A stretch of DNA of 64,000 bases from JBBWZH01 sp035544115 (GTDB taxonomy: Bacteria; Actinomycetota; Actinomycetes; Mycobacteriales; CADCTP01). Shown here piece after piece: positions 12,001 to 17,952 of the stretch (position 1 is the first letter of the stretch; every line of letters starts with the position of its first letter). Under the pieces are notes generated by a model. That model had not been told where the DNA came from. It made no database searches and was given only the letters and a program-made list of their open reading frames with translations. A program made the translations under genes and the position numbers. The DNA lies in contig OY970235.1 of NCBI GenBank assembly GCA_963714145.1, positions 7,750,001-7,814,000 of the forward strand, in the 5' to 3' direction.

Positions 12001-13420
12001 CCCGAAAGACCTGTTCGGGCACCAGACCGTGGCCAGCCTGGCGCCGGTCGTCACCGCCGAGACCGGCGGTGAGCCAGCGCGGGAGCAGGTGACCGGGGCG
12101 GTGCCGCTGACCCCGATCCAGCACTGGTTCTTCCAGCAGCAGCCCACCAGCCCGCACCACTTCAACCAGTCCACCCTCGCCGAGCTCACCGAGGACGTGG
12201 ACGGCACCCTGCTGGAGCGGGCGTTCGAGGCGCTGCTCACCCACCATGACGCGCTGCGGATGCGGTTCAAGCAGGTGGACGGTCGCTGGCGGCAGTGGAA
12301 CGCGCCGGCCGAGCCGACCCAGCTGCTCTTCCGCCGCGATCTGTCCGAGCTGGCCGAAGAGCGGCAGCTGGCCGCGATGGAGCAGGCCGCGGACGACCTG
12401 CACGCCAGCCTCGACCTGCGCCGCGGCCCGCTGTTGAAGGCGATGCTGTTCAACCGCGGCCCCGGCCGCCGGCCGATGTTGTTCGTCGCGGTGCACCACC
12501 TAGTCGTCGACGGCGTCTCCTGGCGGATCCTGCTGGACGACCTGGAGACCGCCTACCGGCAGGCGGCCAGCGGCGGCCCGATCGACCTGGGCGCCAAGAC
12601 CACCTCGGTCCAGGAGTGGTCCGAGCGGCTGAGCGAGTACGTCCGCTCCGGCGGCCTGGACCGCGAGTTGGCGCACTGGGCCGCGGCCGCGCCGGCCGGC
12701 CCGCTCCCGGTCGACCGGCCGCCGGCCGAACAGCCGGCACCGGTCCGAACGGTCGCCATCGCACTGTCCACTGCGGACACCGAGGCACTGCTGCGGGCCG
12801 CGCCCGGCGTCTACCGCACCCAGGTGAACGACGTGCTGCTGGCCGCGCTGGCCTCGGCGCTGTCGAACTGGACCGGACAGCGCCGGGTCGCGGTCGACCT
12901 GGAGGGGCACGGCCGGGAGGAGATCCTGGACGGCGTCGACCTGTCCCGCACGGTCGGCTGGTTCACCACGGTGTTCCCGGTCGCGCTGGAGGTGCCGGCC
13001 GGCAGCCCGGACTGGCGGACGCTGATCAAGTCGATCCGCCGGCAGTTGCGCTCCGTTCCCGGCAACGGGTTCGGCTACGGCGCCCTGCGGTACCTCGGCT
13101 CGCCGGCGGTGGCCGATCGGCTGCCGGACGCTCCCGGCGCGGAGGTCGTGTTCAACTACCTCGGCCAGTGGGACGCCCGCTCGCAGCAGGCCGAGACCGG
13201 CCTGATCCAGGTCTCGCACGGCTCGTTCGGCCAGGACCATGATCCGGCCGACCAGGGTTCGCACCTGCTCGAAGTGGTCGGCGCCGCGTCCGGCGGGCAG
13301 CTGGAGTTCACCTGGTACTATCGGCCGGACCGGCACGACGAGTCCACAGTGGAATCCGTCGCGGCCGGCTTCGCCGCCGCGCTGCGCCAGATCGCGCAGG
13401 ACTGCCGGGCCGCCCGATGA
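2..13420 (+). CDS. Multimodular nonribosomal peptide synthetase, 5' end outside the window
   Basis: About 4,470 residues are visible. The frame is open from base 2, so the start lies upstream. Domains by nucleotide: partial A1 (2-840), T1 (GGDS serine codon near 977), C2 (1120-2450, HHIITDG), A2 (2515-4040), T2 (serine near 4178), E2 (4330-5690, HHLVIDG, EGHGRE, RTVGWFT), C3 (5750-7080, YPLTALQAGMLFH, HHILLDG), A3 (7130-8670), T3 (near 8813), C4 (8960-10290, HHIVTDG), A4 (10345-11800), T4 (near 11945), E4 (12090-13390). C3, after an E domain, has the D-accepting signature; C2 and C4 look L-accepting. The predicted stretch is L-D-L-D. Hand-aligned specificity residues are DTEDLAVVD (A2), DTEDLLYVD (A3) and DALLIGAVV (A4). 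The acidic pockets of A2 and A3 suggest basic substrates; A4 suggests a hydrophobic or aromatic one. The protein ends with E and has no thioesterase. It overlaps the next gene by ATGA. Confidence 0.96.
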   Translation: MIDDDTRLDPAALVDYVATNRIDFLDLTPSYAQQLVAAGLLTDPRHQPATLMLGGEAVGGALWRDLATTEGTTSLNFYGPTECTVDTLSYPVTAADPRPLVGRPLGNVQAYILDGRLGPVPVGAAGELYLAGAQVARGYLNRPGLTADRFVPDPYGAPGTRMYRTGDRARWTPDGAIDYLGRADDQVKIRGHRIEPAEIETALLQHPAVAAAAVIARQDGGPTRLVAYLVLATPELPPDLRGWLSRTLPDYMLPAAFVPLAALPLTSAGKLDRRALPAPDFDRASGADFAAPRTPAERELAQIWADVLGLTRVGRHDSFFELGGDSILSIQVASRARTALGVDISPRALFTTPTIAGLAAGLPTGTGPELTGIPVHPRDGALPLSFAQQRLWFLHEFEPDSTEYITPTALRLHGTLDQAALRTAFNQLAERHESLRTTFDSTDGSPSQVVHPPSEVDLPVLDLTGCPAAERDARLQDALAEESGRPFDLQRGPLLRVRLIRLAADDHALAITMHHIITDGWSAGVLLTDLAALYAAALGAEPAGRPELPVQFADFAAWQRARHTSSTVDSQLDYWRTQLAGAPPLDLPTDRPRPTVRTRNGATIEFELPVETTAALKKLGQHHDATLFMTLAAAYQVLLSRWTGQADISVGTVTAGRDHPDLEHLIGFFVKTLVLRSTVVPDSTFTEFLADLKRTAVDAFEHADIPFERLVDELQPTRDTSRTPLFQTMIALHNTPVGVAELPGLELTEIEPPAGTAAFDLGVDFQERDGVLAGSMNYNTDLFDASTVHRMVGQLLVLLDGIAADPARPVADLPVLSEAEHRQVLQEWNGTDLPAVVDSFVELFEAQAARTPDHTAVVAGGEQRSYAELNAEANRLARLLIQQGAGPERIVALALPRTTTVIAALLAVLKAGAVYLPVERELPPDRIGYLFDDASPALVVTTRDSVNVHSGAQSAGSRLLVLDDPDVAAAAAMQPAVDLTDAERGWPIRPDSSAYVIYTSGSTGRPKGVLIPHRGLVSLARGQQSWLQPLVAHLGRLRFAQTAVFSFDTSWEGPLLMAAGHELHLIDEETRLDAPALVDYIAERRIDALDLTPTHIQHLLANGLLTDVRHRPGLLMAGGEPVSEALWQELSAVDGTLSVNVYGPTECTVDATAHPISPGSRPAIGRPLPNLRTYVLDERLHPVPVGIPGELHLAGPQLARGYLNRPGLTGERFIANPYGRPGSRMYRTGDRVRWTADGVLEHLGRTDQQVKIRGFRIEPGEIESALLAHPAVVAAAVVAWENEAGHRQLVAYLVPAPDATLLGPAELRPWLKRTLPEYMVPAGYVTLDALPLTSSGKLDRRALPAPVFEATGDGGYVPPRSPVEQELARVWAGVLGAARVGIEDNFFELGGDSILSIQVVARARQAGLRLSAKDIFLYQTIAELAASVALVDEPTGAAQPVIEGPAPLGPIQQWFLETETGTPNHFTMSMLVDLAPDTDTETLRSAVDAVIAQHSAFRLRFRDIDGRWQQELTPPLAAGGVQVVDLSELDGAAQQAAIEAEALAAQTGLDIAAGPMHAARLFLLGAGRRPRLFLTVHHLVIDGVSWRILFEDIETAYQQLRSGQPVALGPVGTGYLEWTTRLAEHVHSGQLDADLAYWAQRSAGAGDALPVDRVGTNTVGSSETITVRLGAEETDALLHQVPGVFRTQVNDVLLSALGAAVATWTGRDRVLVALEGHGREEILAGVDLSRTVGWFTAEFPVALTMPAGAVPTGAVPAGDWGAVLKSVKEQLRAVPHRGLSYGALRYLSGPDSPASVLRADPMPQISLNYHGQWGVGGAATGLFQGGGAGVGQDAAPGSPRSYLLEITGAVENGELELGWTYSTAVHDEATVRRLAQSVLVALREIVAYCARPEAGGRTPSDFPLAGLTQSQVDTVVGDGRSVEDVYPLTALQAGMLFHSLVDGRSAYFDQLRIRLGGITDPQALGAAWQRVVDRTPVLRSSVCWDGVPEPLQVVHRRVGLPVEHHDWRALSDQDAERAIERALAADHAAGVDLTAAPLLRVMIGRLSDDEVLLVWTAHHILLDGWSLGQVFAEVCEQYSAIVAGRRPELTPRRPFRDYLQWLHDQDPAGAEAHWRAVLSGVDAATPLPYDRPPVEAHDAVSSASVRVELPPAESSLLRETAKRARLTLNTVVQGAWAVLLAGYGGVGEVVFGSTVSGRPAELAGVESMVGMFINTIPTRVRVEGSGELVPWLRELQAAQTEARRFDFVSLPQLQSWADLPAGASLFDSMIVFENYPIDTDTTAGLPQVRGVDGIDTTNFPLSLSAYLDDRLCFELDYDPRLFDAATIERLTGHLVALLAGIAGNPDRRLADLQLLSAAEREQLLVGWNQTALPVPPASYPEIFEAQAAHTPHATALVCGDARLSYAELNARANQLARYLVAVGIRPEQIVALALPRTTDMIIALLAVLKTGATYLPVDRDLPADRIGYLLTDADPALVLTTRDSTNVQAGLTCRHRPLMLDDPALVAAVASCPDTDLSDVERAGPLAAEAAAYVIYTSGSTGRPKGVVVSHGNLANLFHAHRTGLFAAPLAGAAERSGRVRVALTAVFSFDTSWEGPLLMAAGHELHLIDDDTRLDTAALVDYIATNRIDFLDLTPSYARQLVAAGLLTDPRHRPAALMLGGEALGETLWRDLATAEGTTSLNYYGPTECTVDALAHPITAADPRPLVGRPLGNVQAYILDDRLQPIPVGAPGELYLAGAQVARGYLNRPGLTADRFVPDPYGAPGTRMYRTGDRARWTPDGAIDYLGRADDQVKIRGHRIEPAEIETALLQHPELAAAAVIARGGEPDGSGHLRLIAYCVPAVGRELPADLRGWLAGTLPDYMLPAAFVRLDTLPLTSAGKLDRRALPAPEFDLPAGTGYVPPTTAAERELARIWAEVLRVAEVGVQDNFFELGGDSILAIQVVSRARAALGVQLSPRALFGTPTIAALAGAMSTADPAPAGIPTRRRDGTLPLSFAQQRLWFLHEFDPDGSEYVTPTALRLRGTLDHEALRVAFGRLVERHESLRTTFDSTDGNPTQVVHPPYQPEIEFIDLAGVSEPDGTLLRLLAEESSYPFDLHRGPLLRVKLIRLGADDQALSITMHHIVTDGWSTGILLTDLAEFYTAAVEGRPADLPPLPIQYADFAAWQREQHAGSTVDGQLDYWRTALADAPTLELPIDHPRPLVQTKNGGTVDVTLSAEVTERLKRIGQRHDATLFMTLTAAYQTLLARWTGQRDITIGTVTAGRDHPDLGHLIGFFVNTLALRSTVDQTATFTEHLAAVRETVLGAFGNADVPFERLVDELQPTRDTSRTPLFQTMLSLQNTPTAAGGLPGLELSDLEPPTATAPFDLTVEFGESETGLQGVLTYNTDLFDGSTGQRLAEQLRILLHGIAADADRPLVDLPMLPAAERDRLDSWNATDRAIGPVTFPALFEAQVARTPAAPALLTGDGPISYAELNARANRLARVLIQHGAGPERIVALALPRSVDIVTAQLAVLKAGAAYLPIDPAYPADRIAFMLADARPVLTLAHRDGAPAGNVLAVDDPTVQSIVDDQPDGDLTDADRIAPLRITHPAYVIYTSGSTGKPKGVVIAHTGLASFAAAEIERFDVRPGDRVLEFSSPSFDASVLELCMSLPAGAALVVPPPGPLLGQQLADVLAANKVTHALIPPAALATVPAADLTEFRGLIVGGDACTAELVQRWAPGRQMINAYGPTESTVVATWSAPLVPGPSAPPIGRPILNTRAYVLDALLRPVPIGVPGELYVAGIGLARGYLNRPGLTSERFVANPYGQPGSRMYRTGDRVRWAADGQLTFLERADHQVQIRGFRVELGEVETALLRHEAIAAAVVTARADTGHKRLVAYLVPAGPELPGIAELREFLGRTLPDYMVPAAFVPLAALPLNPNGKLDHRALPAPAHVQPAGEEYRPPRTPTERTLADIWADVLGLDRVGIEDNFFELGGDSILSIQVVSRARQAGLRLTPKDLFGHQTVASLAPVVTAETGGEPAREQVTGAVPLTPIQHWFFQQQPTSPHHFNQSTLAELTEDVDGTLLERAFEALLTHHDALRMRFKQVDGRWRQWNAPAEPTQLLFRRDLSELAEERQLAAMEQAADDLHASLDLRRGPLLKAMLFNRGPGRRPMLFVAVHHLVVDGVSWRILLDDLETAYRQAASGGPIDLGAKTTSVQEWSERLSEYVRSGGLDRELAHWAAAAPAGPLPVDRPPAEQPAPVRTVAIALSTADTEALLRAAPGVYRTQVNDVLLAALASALSNWTGQRRVAVDLEGHGREEILDGVDLSRTVGWFTTVFPVALEVPAGSPDWRTLIKSIRRQLRSVPGNGFGYGALRYLGSPAVADRLPDAPGAEVVFNYLGQWDARSQQAETGLIQVSHGSFGQDHDPADQGSHLLEVVGAASGGQLEFTWYYRPDRHDESTVESVAAGFAAALRQIAQDCRAAR

Positions 13421-14922
13421 CCGGCCAGCCCGTGGCTCCGCCGGCGGCCGCGCCGGCAAAGCCACCGCTGTCCCGCAACCGCGACTACCGGCTGCTGTGG
13501 ACCAGCCAGGCCCTGGCCGAGTTCGGGGTGAACGCGACGATCATCGCGTTCCCGCTGCTGGTGCTCGCGCTCACCGGCTCGGCGGCCGCGTCCGGGCTGG
13601 TGCTCGGCACGATCGCGGCGGCCCAACTGGCTGCCGGGCTGCCGGCCGGCGCACTGGTGGACCGGTGGAACCGCAAGCGACTGATGCTCGGCTGCGAGGC
13701 GGCCCAGGCGGTGGCCGCGGCCAGCCTGGTCGCCGTGCTGCTCTGGGGCACCGCGACGGTACCGCACCTGGTCGCCGTGGCCGCGGTGTTCGGGCTGTGC
13801 GCGGCGCTGTTCGAGCCGGCCGAGGAGTCCTGCCTGCCGAACCTGGTCGAGCCCGAGCAGCTGCCCACCGCGATCGCGATGAACTCGGCCCGCGGCTACC
13901 TGGGCCACCTCTCCGGCACGGCCGCCGGCGGGTTCCTGTTCACACTGGGCCGGTTCGTGCCGTTCGCGGCGGACGTGGTCACGCACACCGCGGCGTTCTG
14001 CACGCTGGCCTTCGTGCGGGTGCCCGCCCGGGCGAAGGTCGAGGTGGAACGCAAGCACCTGGGCCGGGAGATCGCCGACGGGCTGCGCTGGGTCTGGCGG
14101 CACCGGCACATCCGGGTCACCATGCTCTGCGCCGTCGTGCTGAACCTGTTCTTCAGCGCCTTCTACATCGTGGTGATCGTGCTCGCCCAGCGCCGCGGTG
14201 TCCCCAGTGGACAGATCGGCATCATGGCCGCGATGCTCGGCATCGGCGGAATAGCCGGGGCGCTGCTCGCCCCGTACCTGCACCGGGTGCTCAGCCCGTA
14301 CCAGTCGATCGCCGGTGTCTTCTGGGCGTTGACCGTGCTCACCCCGGCGGCCGTGTTCGTCCACAATGGATACGCCATGGGCGGCCTGTTCGCCGCGATG
14401 GCGCTGCTCCCGCCGGCGGCGAACACCACGATCATGACGCAGCAGTTGCTGCTCACCCCGGATCATCTGCGCGGCCGGCTGAGCAGCGTGCTGGGCCTGG
14501 TCACCGGCGTCGCGGCCACCATCGGCCCGGTGCTCGGCGGCGTGCTCGCGCAGACCCTGGACGGCAGCCGACCGGTGCTCGTCTGCGCGGTCGGCATGGC
14601 CGTGGTCACCGTGGCCGTCACCGCCAGCGGCACGCTGCGCGGCTTCCCCACCCACCAGACCGCCGCGACCGACGTCGCGGCCGACCCGAGTCACAACCAC
14701 CCGAAGGAGATGGAGATGGACGACAACGCCCGGTACGAGGTGCTCCGCAACGACGAGGACCAGTACTCGCTCTGGCTCGCCGGCCAGGAGGTACCGGCCG
14801 GCTGGCACCGGGTAGGCAGGGAGGGCAGCAAGGAGGAGTGCTCGGCCTACGTCGACGAGGTATGGACCGACATGCGCCCGCGCAGCCTCCGCGAGCAGAT
14901 GGACGGTGCGGCCAGCTCCTGA
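13417..14922 (+). CDS. MFS exporter with a C-terminal MbtH domain (fusion)
   Basis: 501 residues, starting at an ATG that overlaps the NRPS stop (ATGA). Residues 1 to about 410 form a 12-segment major facilitator protein of the EntS-like MFS_3 type, with the loop motif DRWNRKR between helices 2 and 3; it probably exports the peptide. After a hydrophilic linker of about 20 residues (PTHQTAATDVAADPSHNHPK), residues from about 432 are a complete MbtH-like domain (SLWLAGQEVPAGWH, then EECSAYVDEVWTDMRPRSL). MbtH proteins bind adenylation domains and help them fold and work. No stop codon separates the parts, but an internal ribosome site precedes ATG 14716, so free MbtH may also be made. MbtH fused to adenylation domains is known; I do not know how common an exporter fusion is. 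A large hairpin follows. Confidence 0.93.
   Translation: MTGQPVAPPAAAPAKPPLSRNRDYRLLWTSQALAEFGVNATIIAFPLLVLALTGSAAASGLVLGTIAAAQLAAGLPAGALVDRWNRKRLMLGCEAAQAVAAASLVAVLLWGTATVPHLVAVAAVFGLCAALFEPAEESCLPNLVEPEQLPTAIAMNSARGYLGHLSGTAAGGFLFTLGRFVPFAADVVTHTAAFCTLAFVRVPARAKVEVERKHLGREIADGLRWVWRHRHIRVTMLCAVVLNLFFSAFYIVVIVLAQRRGVPSGQIGIMAAMLGIGGIAGALLAPYLHRVLSPYQSIAGVFWALTVLTPAAVFVHNGYAMGGLFAAMALLPPAANTTIMTQQLLLTPDHLRGRLSSVLGLVTGVAATIGPVLGGVLAQTLDGSRPVLVCAVGMAVVTVAVTASGTLRGFPTHQTAATDVAADPSHNHPKEMEMDDNARYEVLRNDEDQYSLWLAGQEVPAGWHRVGREGSKEECSAYVDEVWTDMRPRSLREQMDGAASS
14704..14718 (+). promoter_or_regulatory. Internal ribosome binding site and ATG for free MbtH
   Basis: AAGGAG lies at 14704-14709, with ATG 14716 six bases downstream; ATG 14710 is also in frame. 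Both codons are in the frame of the exporter fusion and sit exactly where stand-alone MbtH proteins begin. This is a good Shine-Dalgarno for a start inside an open frame, so a second, free MbtH product of about 68 residues is plausible. Confidence 0.5.
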
Positions 14923-14958
14923 GCCACCCGGGCCGCGCCCCGGCCCGCGCAGACCCCG

Positions 14959-15028
14959 ACGAGCCGCCGCCGTGGCGGCACGCCTGGCACATTGGTGCCG
15001 GCAGGCGTGCAACCCGGCGGCGGCTCGT
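14959..15028 (+). terminator. Large nested hairpin ending the NRPS operon
   Basis: The outer arms, 14959-14971 and 15016-15028, are perfect 13-base complements. An inner stem (14978-14985 with 15003-15010, then GGCAC with GTGCC) folds inside. It lies 37 bases after the exporter/MbtH stop and before the sigma gene. There is only a weak T-run, as is usual in GC-rich actinomycetes. Confidence 0.6.
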
Positions 15029-15060
15029 TCGCCTTTCACTGAGTACCAGCGTCGATCGGG

Positions 15061-15603
15061 ATGGAGACAACGCCGGTGCGGGACGAGGAGGAACAGCAGT
15101 TCCGGGACTATGTAGCCGGCCAGTCGGCCCGGCTGCGGCGGACCGCGTATCTGCTCTGCGGGGATTGGCATGCCAGTCAGGATCTTGTGCAAGAGACGTT
15201 GTGCCGGTTGTACGTGGTGTGGCCGCGGGTTTCCAAGCTGGAGCAGATCCACTTGTATGCCCGGAAGACCCTGCTGCGGGCGTACCTGCACACGCTCCGC
15301 CGCCGACGATGGCGGGAGGAGCCGCTGCACCTGACCCCGGACATGGCTGATCGGGCCGGGCCGGCCGTCGAGGACCGGGTCGCGATGATCGCCGCCCTCG
15401 CCGTCGTCCCGCCCCGGCAGCGGGCGGTGCTCGTGCTCAGGTACTACGAGGATCTGAGCGTCGAGGACACCGCCGCGTTGTTGCGCTGCTCCACCGGCAA
15501 CGTGAAGAGCCAGGCCGCCCGCGGGCTGGCGGCACTGCGCCGGGCGCTGGACCGGGACAGGCCCCGAAACGGGGCGGCAGACGCGAAGGAGCGGATCACA
15601 TGA
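15061..15603 (+). CDS. RNA polymerase sigma factor, SigE family (ECF type)
   Basis: 180 residues. Region 2 is near residues 15-85 (RTAYLLCGDWHASQDLVQET; the RRRRWREE segment follows) and region 4 is near 105-165 (PPRQRAVLVLRYYEDLSVED, then the helix-turn-helix CSTGNVKSQAARGL). This is the compact actinobacterial SigE-family layout without extra domains. GTG 15076 is an alternative start with a GGAG nine bases upstream. The stop overlaps the next gene by ATGA, so the two are translationally coupled. A second sigma/membrane-partner pair of the same design lies at 28416-29584. Confidence 0.88.
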   Translation: METTPVRDEEEQQFRDYVAGQSARLRRTAYLLCGDWHASQDLVQETLCRLYVVWPRVSKLEQIHLYARKTLLRAYLHTLRRRRWREEPLHLTPDMADRAGPAVEDRVAMIAALAVVPPRQRAVLVLRYYEDLSVEDTAALLRCSTGNVKSQAARGLAALRRALDRDRPRNGAADAKERIT

Positions 15604-16562
15604 TCGAGCCCGATGAGTTGCGGGCCGAACTGGCCCGGGCGGCCACCGCGGACGAACCCCCGCTGACCCTGGACACCGATCGGGTGGTGGCCGGTGGGAG
15701 GTCGCGGCGGCGCCGCCGGCAGGCGCTGCTCGGGGCCGGCGGGGCGCTGGCGGTGGCGATGGTGGTCGGGGTGCCGGCCTACCTGTTCGCCGGGCCGGGC
15801 ATCGGCCTGAGCGGGTCGGGGATCGACGCCGCGGCCGGCGGCTCGATCCCGGTCACCCCGGGCGCGCCGCACAACGGTTGCGCCGGCCAGACCCGGTCCG
15901 GCTCGACCCAGGGCTACGCGCTGGCGCAGTGGCTGCAGCCGCGGCTGCCCACCCGGCAGCACTACCAGACGATGAGCGGCTGGCAGGTTTCCTACCTGAC
16001 GGACTGCGTGGACGGCGCCAAGCAGGACAGCACCGACGTCGGCTTCCGGGCCATCGAGCACGCCGGCGATGTGCAAGTGGTGCTCGAACGCAACACCCCG
16101 GCCGAGCCGGTGGCCAAGCCGTGCGTGCCCGCCGACGGCACGATCGCCCAGAAGAACGGCACCGCAACCGCGCCCCGCCCCAGCGGCGCGGCTGGCAACG
16201 GCCAGGCGAATGCCAGCGCGCAGGCCGACCCCGGCCGCCAGACCGGCGCCTCCAGCCCGCCGCCGTCCACCGGCCCGGCCGGCGATAAGTACGTCCGGTG
16301 CGAGACCCGGCCGCTGGCCGGCGGCGCCAAGCTGACGATCGAGGAGCTCCGGGGAGCACAGCTCAGCCCGTCCGAAGACCGGTACGTCAGCCGGACGGTC
16401 CGGCTCTGGCGACCGGACGGCACGGTGACCAGCGTGACCGCGGACAACCGGCTGGTGGAAGATGGCCAGCACTCGGCCGCCCAACCGCCGCTGACCGTCA
16501 ACGAGATGATCGCCCTGGTGCAGAACCGCGACCTGCAGCTGTACCTGCCCCCGGCACGCTAG
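15600..16562 (+). CDS. Membrane-anchored partner of the SigE-family sigma factor
   Basis: 320 residues. The N-terminal tail of about 35 residues is cytoplasmic, followed by an Arg cluster (RSRRRRR) and one transmembrane segment (about 42-62). A long outer region follows, with an Ala/Pro/Gly-rich stretch around 180-225 and then a small C-terminal domain. The position, coupled to a sigma gene, suggests an anti-sigma or signal-receiving role, but the zinc anti-sigma motif (HxxxCxxC) is absent, so this is inferred from context. The outer part has several cysteines (CAGQ, TDCVDG, PCVPADG, CETRP) that could form disulfides. No catalytic motif is recognised. Confidence 0.75.
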   Translation: MIEPDELRAELARAATADEPPLTLDTDRVVAGGRSRRRRRQALLGAGGALAVAMVVGVPAYLFAGPGIGLSGSGIDAAAGGSIPVTPGAPHNGCAGQTRSGSTQGYALAQWLQPRLPTRQHYQTMSGWQVSYLTDCVDGAKQDSTDVGFRAIEHAGDVQVVLERNTPAEPVAKPCVPADGTIAQKNGTATAPRPSGAAGNGQANASAQADPGRQTGASSPPPSTGPAGDKYVRCETRPLAGGAKLTIEELRGAQLSPSEDRYVSRTVRLWRPDGTVTSVTADNRLVEDGQHSAAQPPLTVNEMIALVQNRDLQLYLPPAR

Positions 16563-16572
16563 CCGGGCACCG

Positions 16573-16600
16573 GCCCGGTCGGGCGGCAACCCGACCGGGC
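16573..16600 (+). terminator. Hairpin after the sigma/membrane-protein pair
   Basis: Eleven-base perfect inverted repeat (GCCCGGTCGGG / CCCGACCGGGC) with a six-base loop, 10 bases after the stop codon. A GC-only stem like this is typical of actinomycete terminators. Confidence 0.6.
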
Positions 16601-16687
16601 GGCGGGTGCCCCGGCCGCACCCAGCCGTTGAGCCGGGAGCTCGCCGACCGGCAATCGGCCGATCCACCTGACAGCTGTCCGCAGGCC

Positions 16688-16725
16688 CCCGCCCGCGACC
16701 GGCCCATCCGCCGGTCGCGGGCGGG
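16688..16725 (+). terminator. Second strong hairpin upstream of the ABC importer
   Basis: Perfect 15-base arms (16688-16702 and 16711-16725) with an eight-base loop. Together with the hairpin at 16573 it separates the sigma operon from the importer. The rest of 16563-16869 holds a short run of 12-base repeats (GAGCCGGACTG units, about 16767-16801) and no gene. The open frame that runs back from the ATPase into this region is not coding in my view. Confidence 0.55.
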
Positions 16726-16869
16726 TTGCGTGCGGCCGTGCCCGGCTTGTGGCTGTCCCAAGTGGACTGCGAGCCGGACTGGGAGCCGGACTGCGAGCCG
16801 GACGGCATGCCGGCGCCCGGCCGGCTGAGTAGTGTGCTCGCCGGTGGATCTGATCAGGATGTGGTACCG

Positions 16870-17940
16870 GTGAGTGTCACGCTGCGTGAGGTGCGGAAGG
16901 TCTTCCCGGCCGGCGGCGCCTCGGTCACCGCCGTCGACGGGGTCGATCTCGACGTCCGCGATGGCGAGTTCTTCGCCATGCTCGGGCCGTCCGGCTCGGG
17001 CAAGACCACGGTGCTGCGCATGATCGCCGGCTTCGAGCAGCCCACCTCCGGGCAGATCCTGCTCGGCGGCACGGACGTCAGCCGGCTCGCCCCGTTCCAG
17101 CGCGACGTGAACACGGTCTTCCAGGACTACGCGCTGTTCCCGCACCTGTCCGTGCAGGAGAATGTCGCGTATGGACTGAAGGTGAAGGGGGTCGGCCGGC
17201 CCGAGCGGCGGGCCCGGTCGGCCGCGGCGCTGGCCACCGTCCGGCTGGACGGCTACGGCCCGCGCCGGCCGGCGCAGCTGTCCGGCGGCGAACGGCAGCG
17301 GGTGGCGCTGGCCCGGGCCCTGGTGAACCGGCCCAGGGTGCTGCTGCTGGACGAGCCGCTCGGCGCCCTGGATCTGCGGCTGCGCGAGCAGATGCAGGTG
17401 GAGTTGAAGGCGATTCAGCGCGAAGTGGGTATCACCTTCCTGTTCGTCACCCACGACCAGGGCGAGGCGATGACGATGAGCGACCGGATCGCGGTGTTCA
17501 ACCGCGGCCGGATCGAGCAGGTCGGCAGCCCGCCGGAGATCTACGAGCGGCCGGCCACCGGGTTCGTGGCCGGCTTCGTCGGCACCGCGAACCTGCTCTC
17601 CGGCCCGGCCGCGCAGGCGGTGCTGGGCAGCCCTGGAACGGCCAGCATCCGGCCGGAGCGGATCCGGCTGGCCGCTGCCGACACCGCGCTGGCCGCCGAC
17701 GTCACCGTCGAGGGCATCCTGGCGGACGCGGCCTACGCCGGCCCGGAGACCCGGTACACGGTGAATCTGGACGCGGGTGTCCGGCTGGTGGTCACCCGGC
17801 CGAACACCGGGGCCGGCCCGGACGGCGGCGAGCCGAAGCCCGGCGACCGGGTGCTGCTCGGCTGGCAGCGCGAGCACGTCTCCCACATTCCGGACGGCAC
17901 GTCCCAGTCACCGGCCGGCCCGACACCGACCGACAGCTAA
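16870..17940 (+). CDS. potA: Polyamine-type ABC transporter ATPase
   Basis: About 356 residues from GTG 16870, where the conserved SVTLREVRKVF begins; GTG 16861 is possible, and the frame extends further upstream through unlikely sequence. Walker A is GPSGSGKTT, the Q-loop FQDYALFPHLSV, the signature LSGGERQRVALARAL, Walker B VLLLDEPLGALD, and the H-loop VTHDQGEA. A C-terminal TOBE domain (STASIRPERIRLA region) regulates transport. This is the PotA/spermidine-putrescine class of importer ATPase and energises the two permeases below. It is followed closely by the binding-protein gene, so the four genes form one operon. The true substrate could be another small cation. Confidence 0.9.
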   Translation: MSVTLREVRKVFPAGGASVTAVDGVDLDVRDGEFFAMLGPSGSGKTTVLRMIAGFEQPTSGQILLGGTDVSRLAPFQRDVNTVFQDYALFPHLSVQENVAYGLKVKGVGRPERRARSAAALATVRLDGYGPRRPAQLSGGERQRVALARALVNRPRVLLLDEPLGALDLRLREQMQVELKAIQREVGITFLFVTHDQGEAMTMSDRIAVFNRGRIEQVGSPPEIYERPATGFVAGFVGTANLLSGPAAQAVLGSPGTASIRPERIRLAAADTALAADVTVEGILADAAYAGPETRYTVNLDAGVRLVVTRPNTGAGPDGGEPKPGDRVLLGWQREHVSHIPDGTSQSPAGPTPTDS

Positions 17941-17952
17941 GGGGTGGGTTCC

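Noticed and set aside
1466..12499. Very long minus-strand frames opposite the NRPS gene (up to about 1,250 residues)
   Set aside because: They follow from GC bias in the NRPS codons, have no family motif, and are full of low-complexity Arg/Gly/Pro/Val/Gln sequence.
14710..14922. MbtH as a separate gene from the exporter
   Set aside because: No stop codon lies between them, so I annotate a fusion and record the internal start as a possibility.
16726..16869. Upstream extension of the ABC ATPase frame
   Set aside because: It begins next to a terminator hairpin and is made of short repeats; family similarity starts at about 16870.
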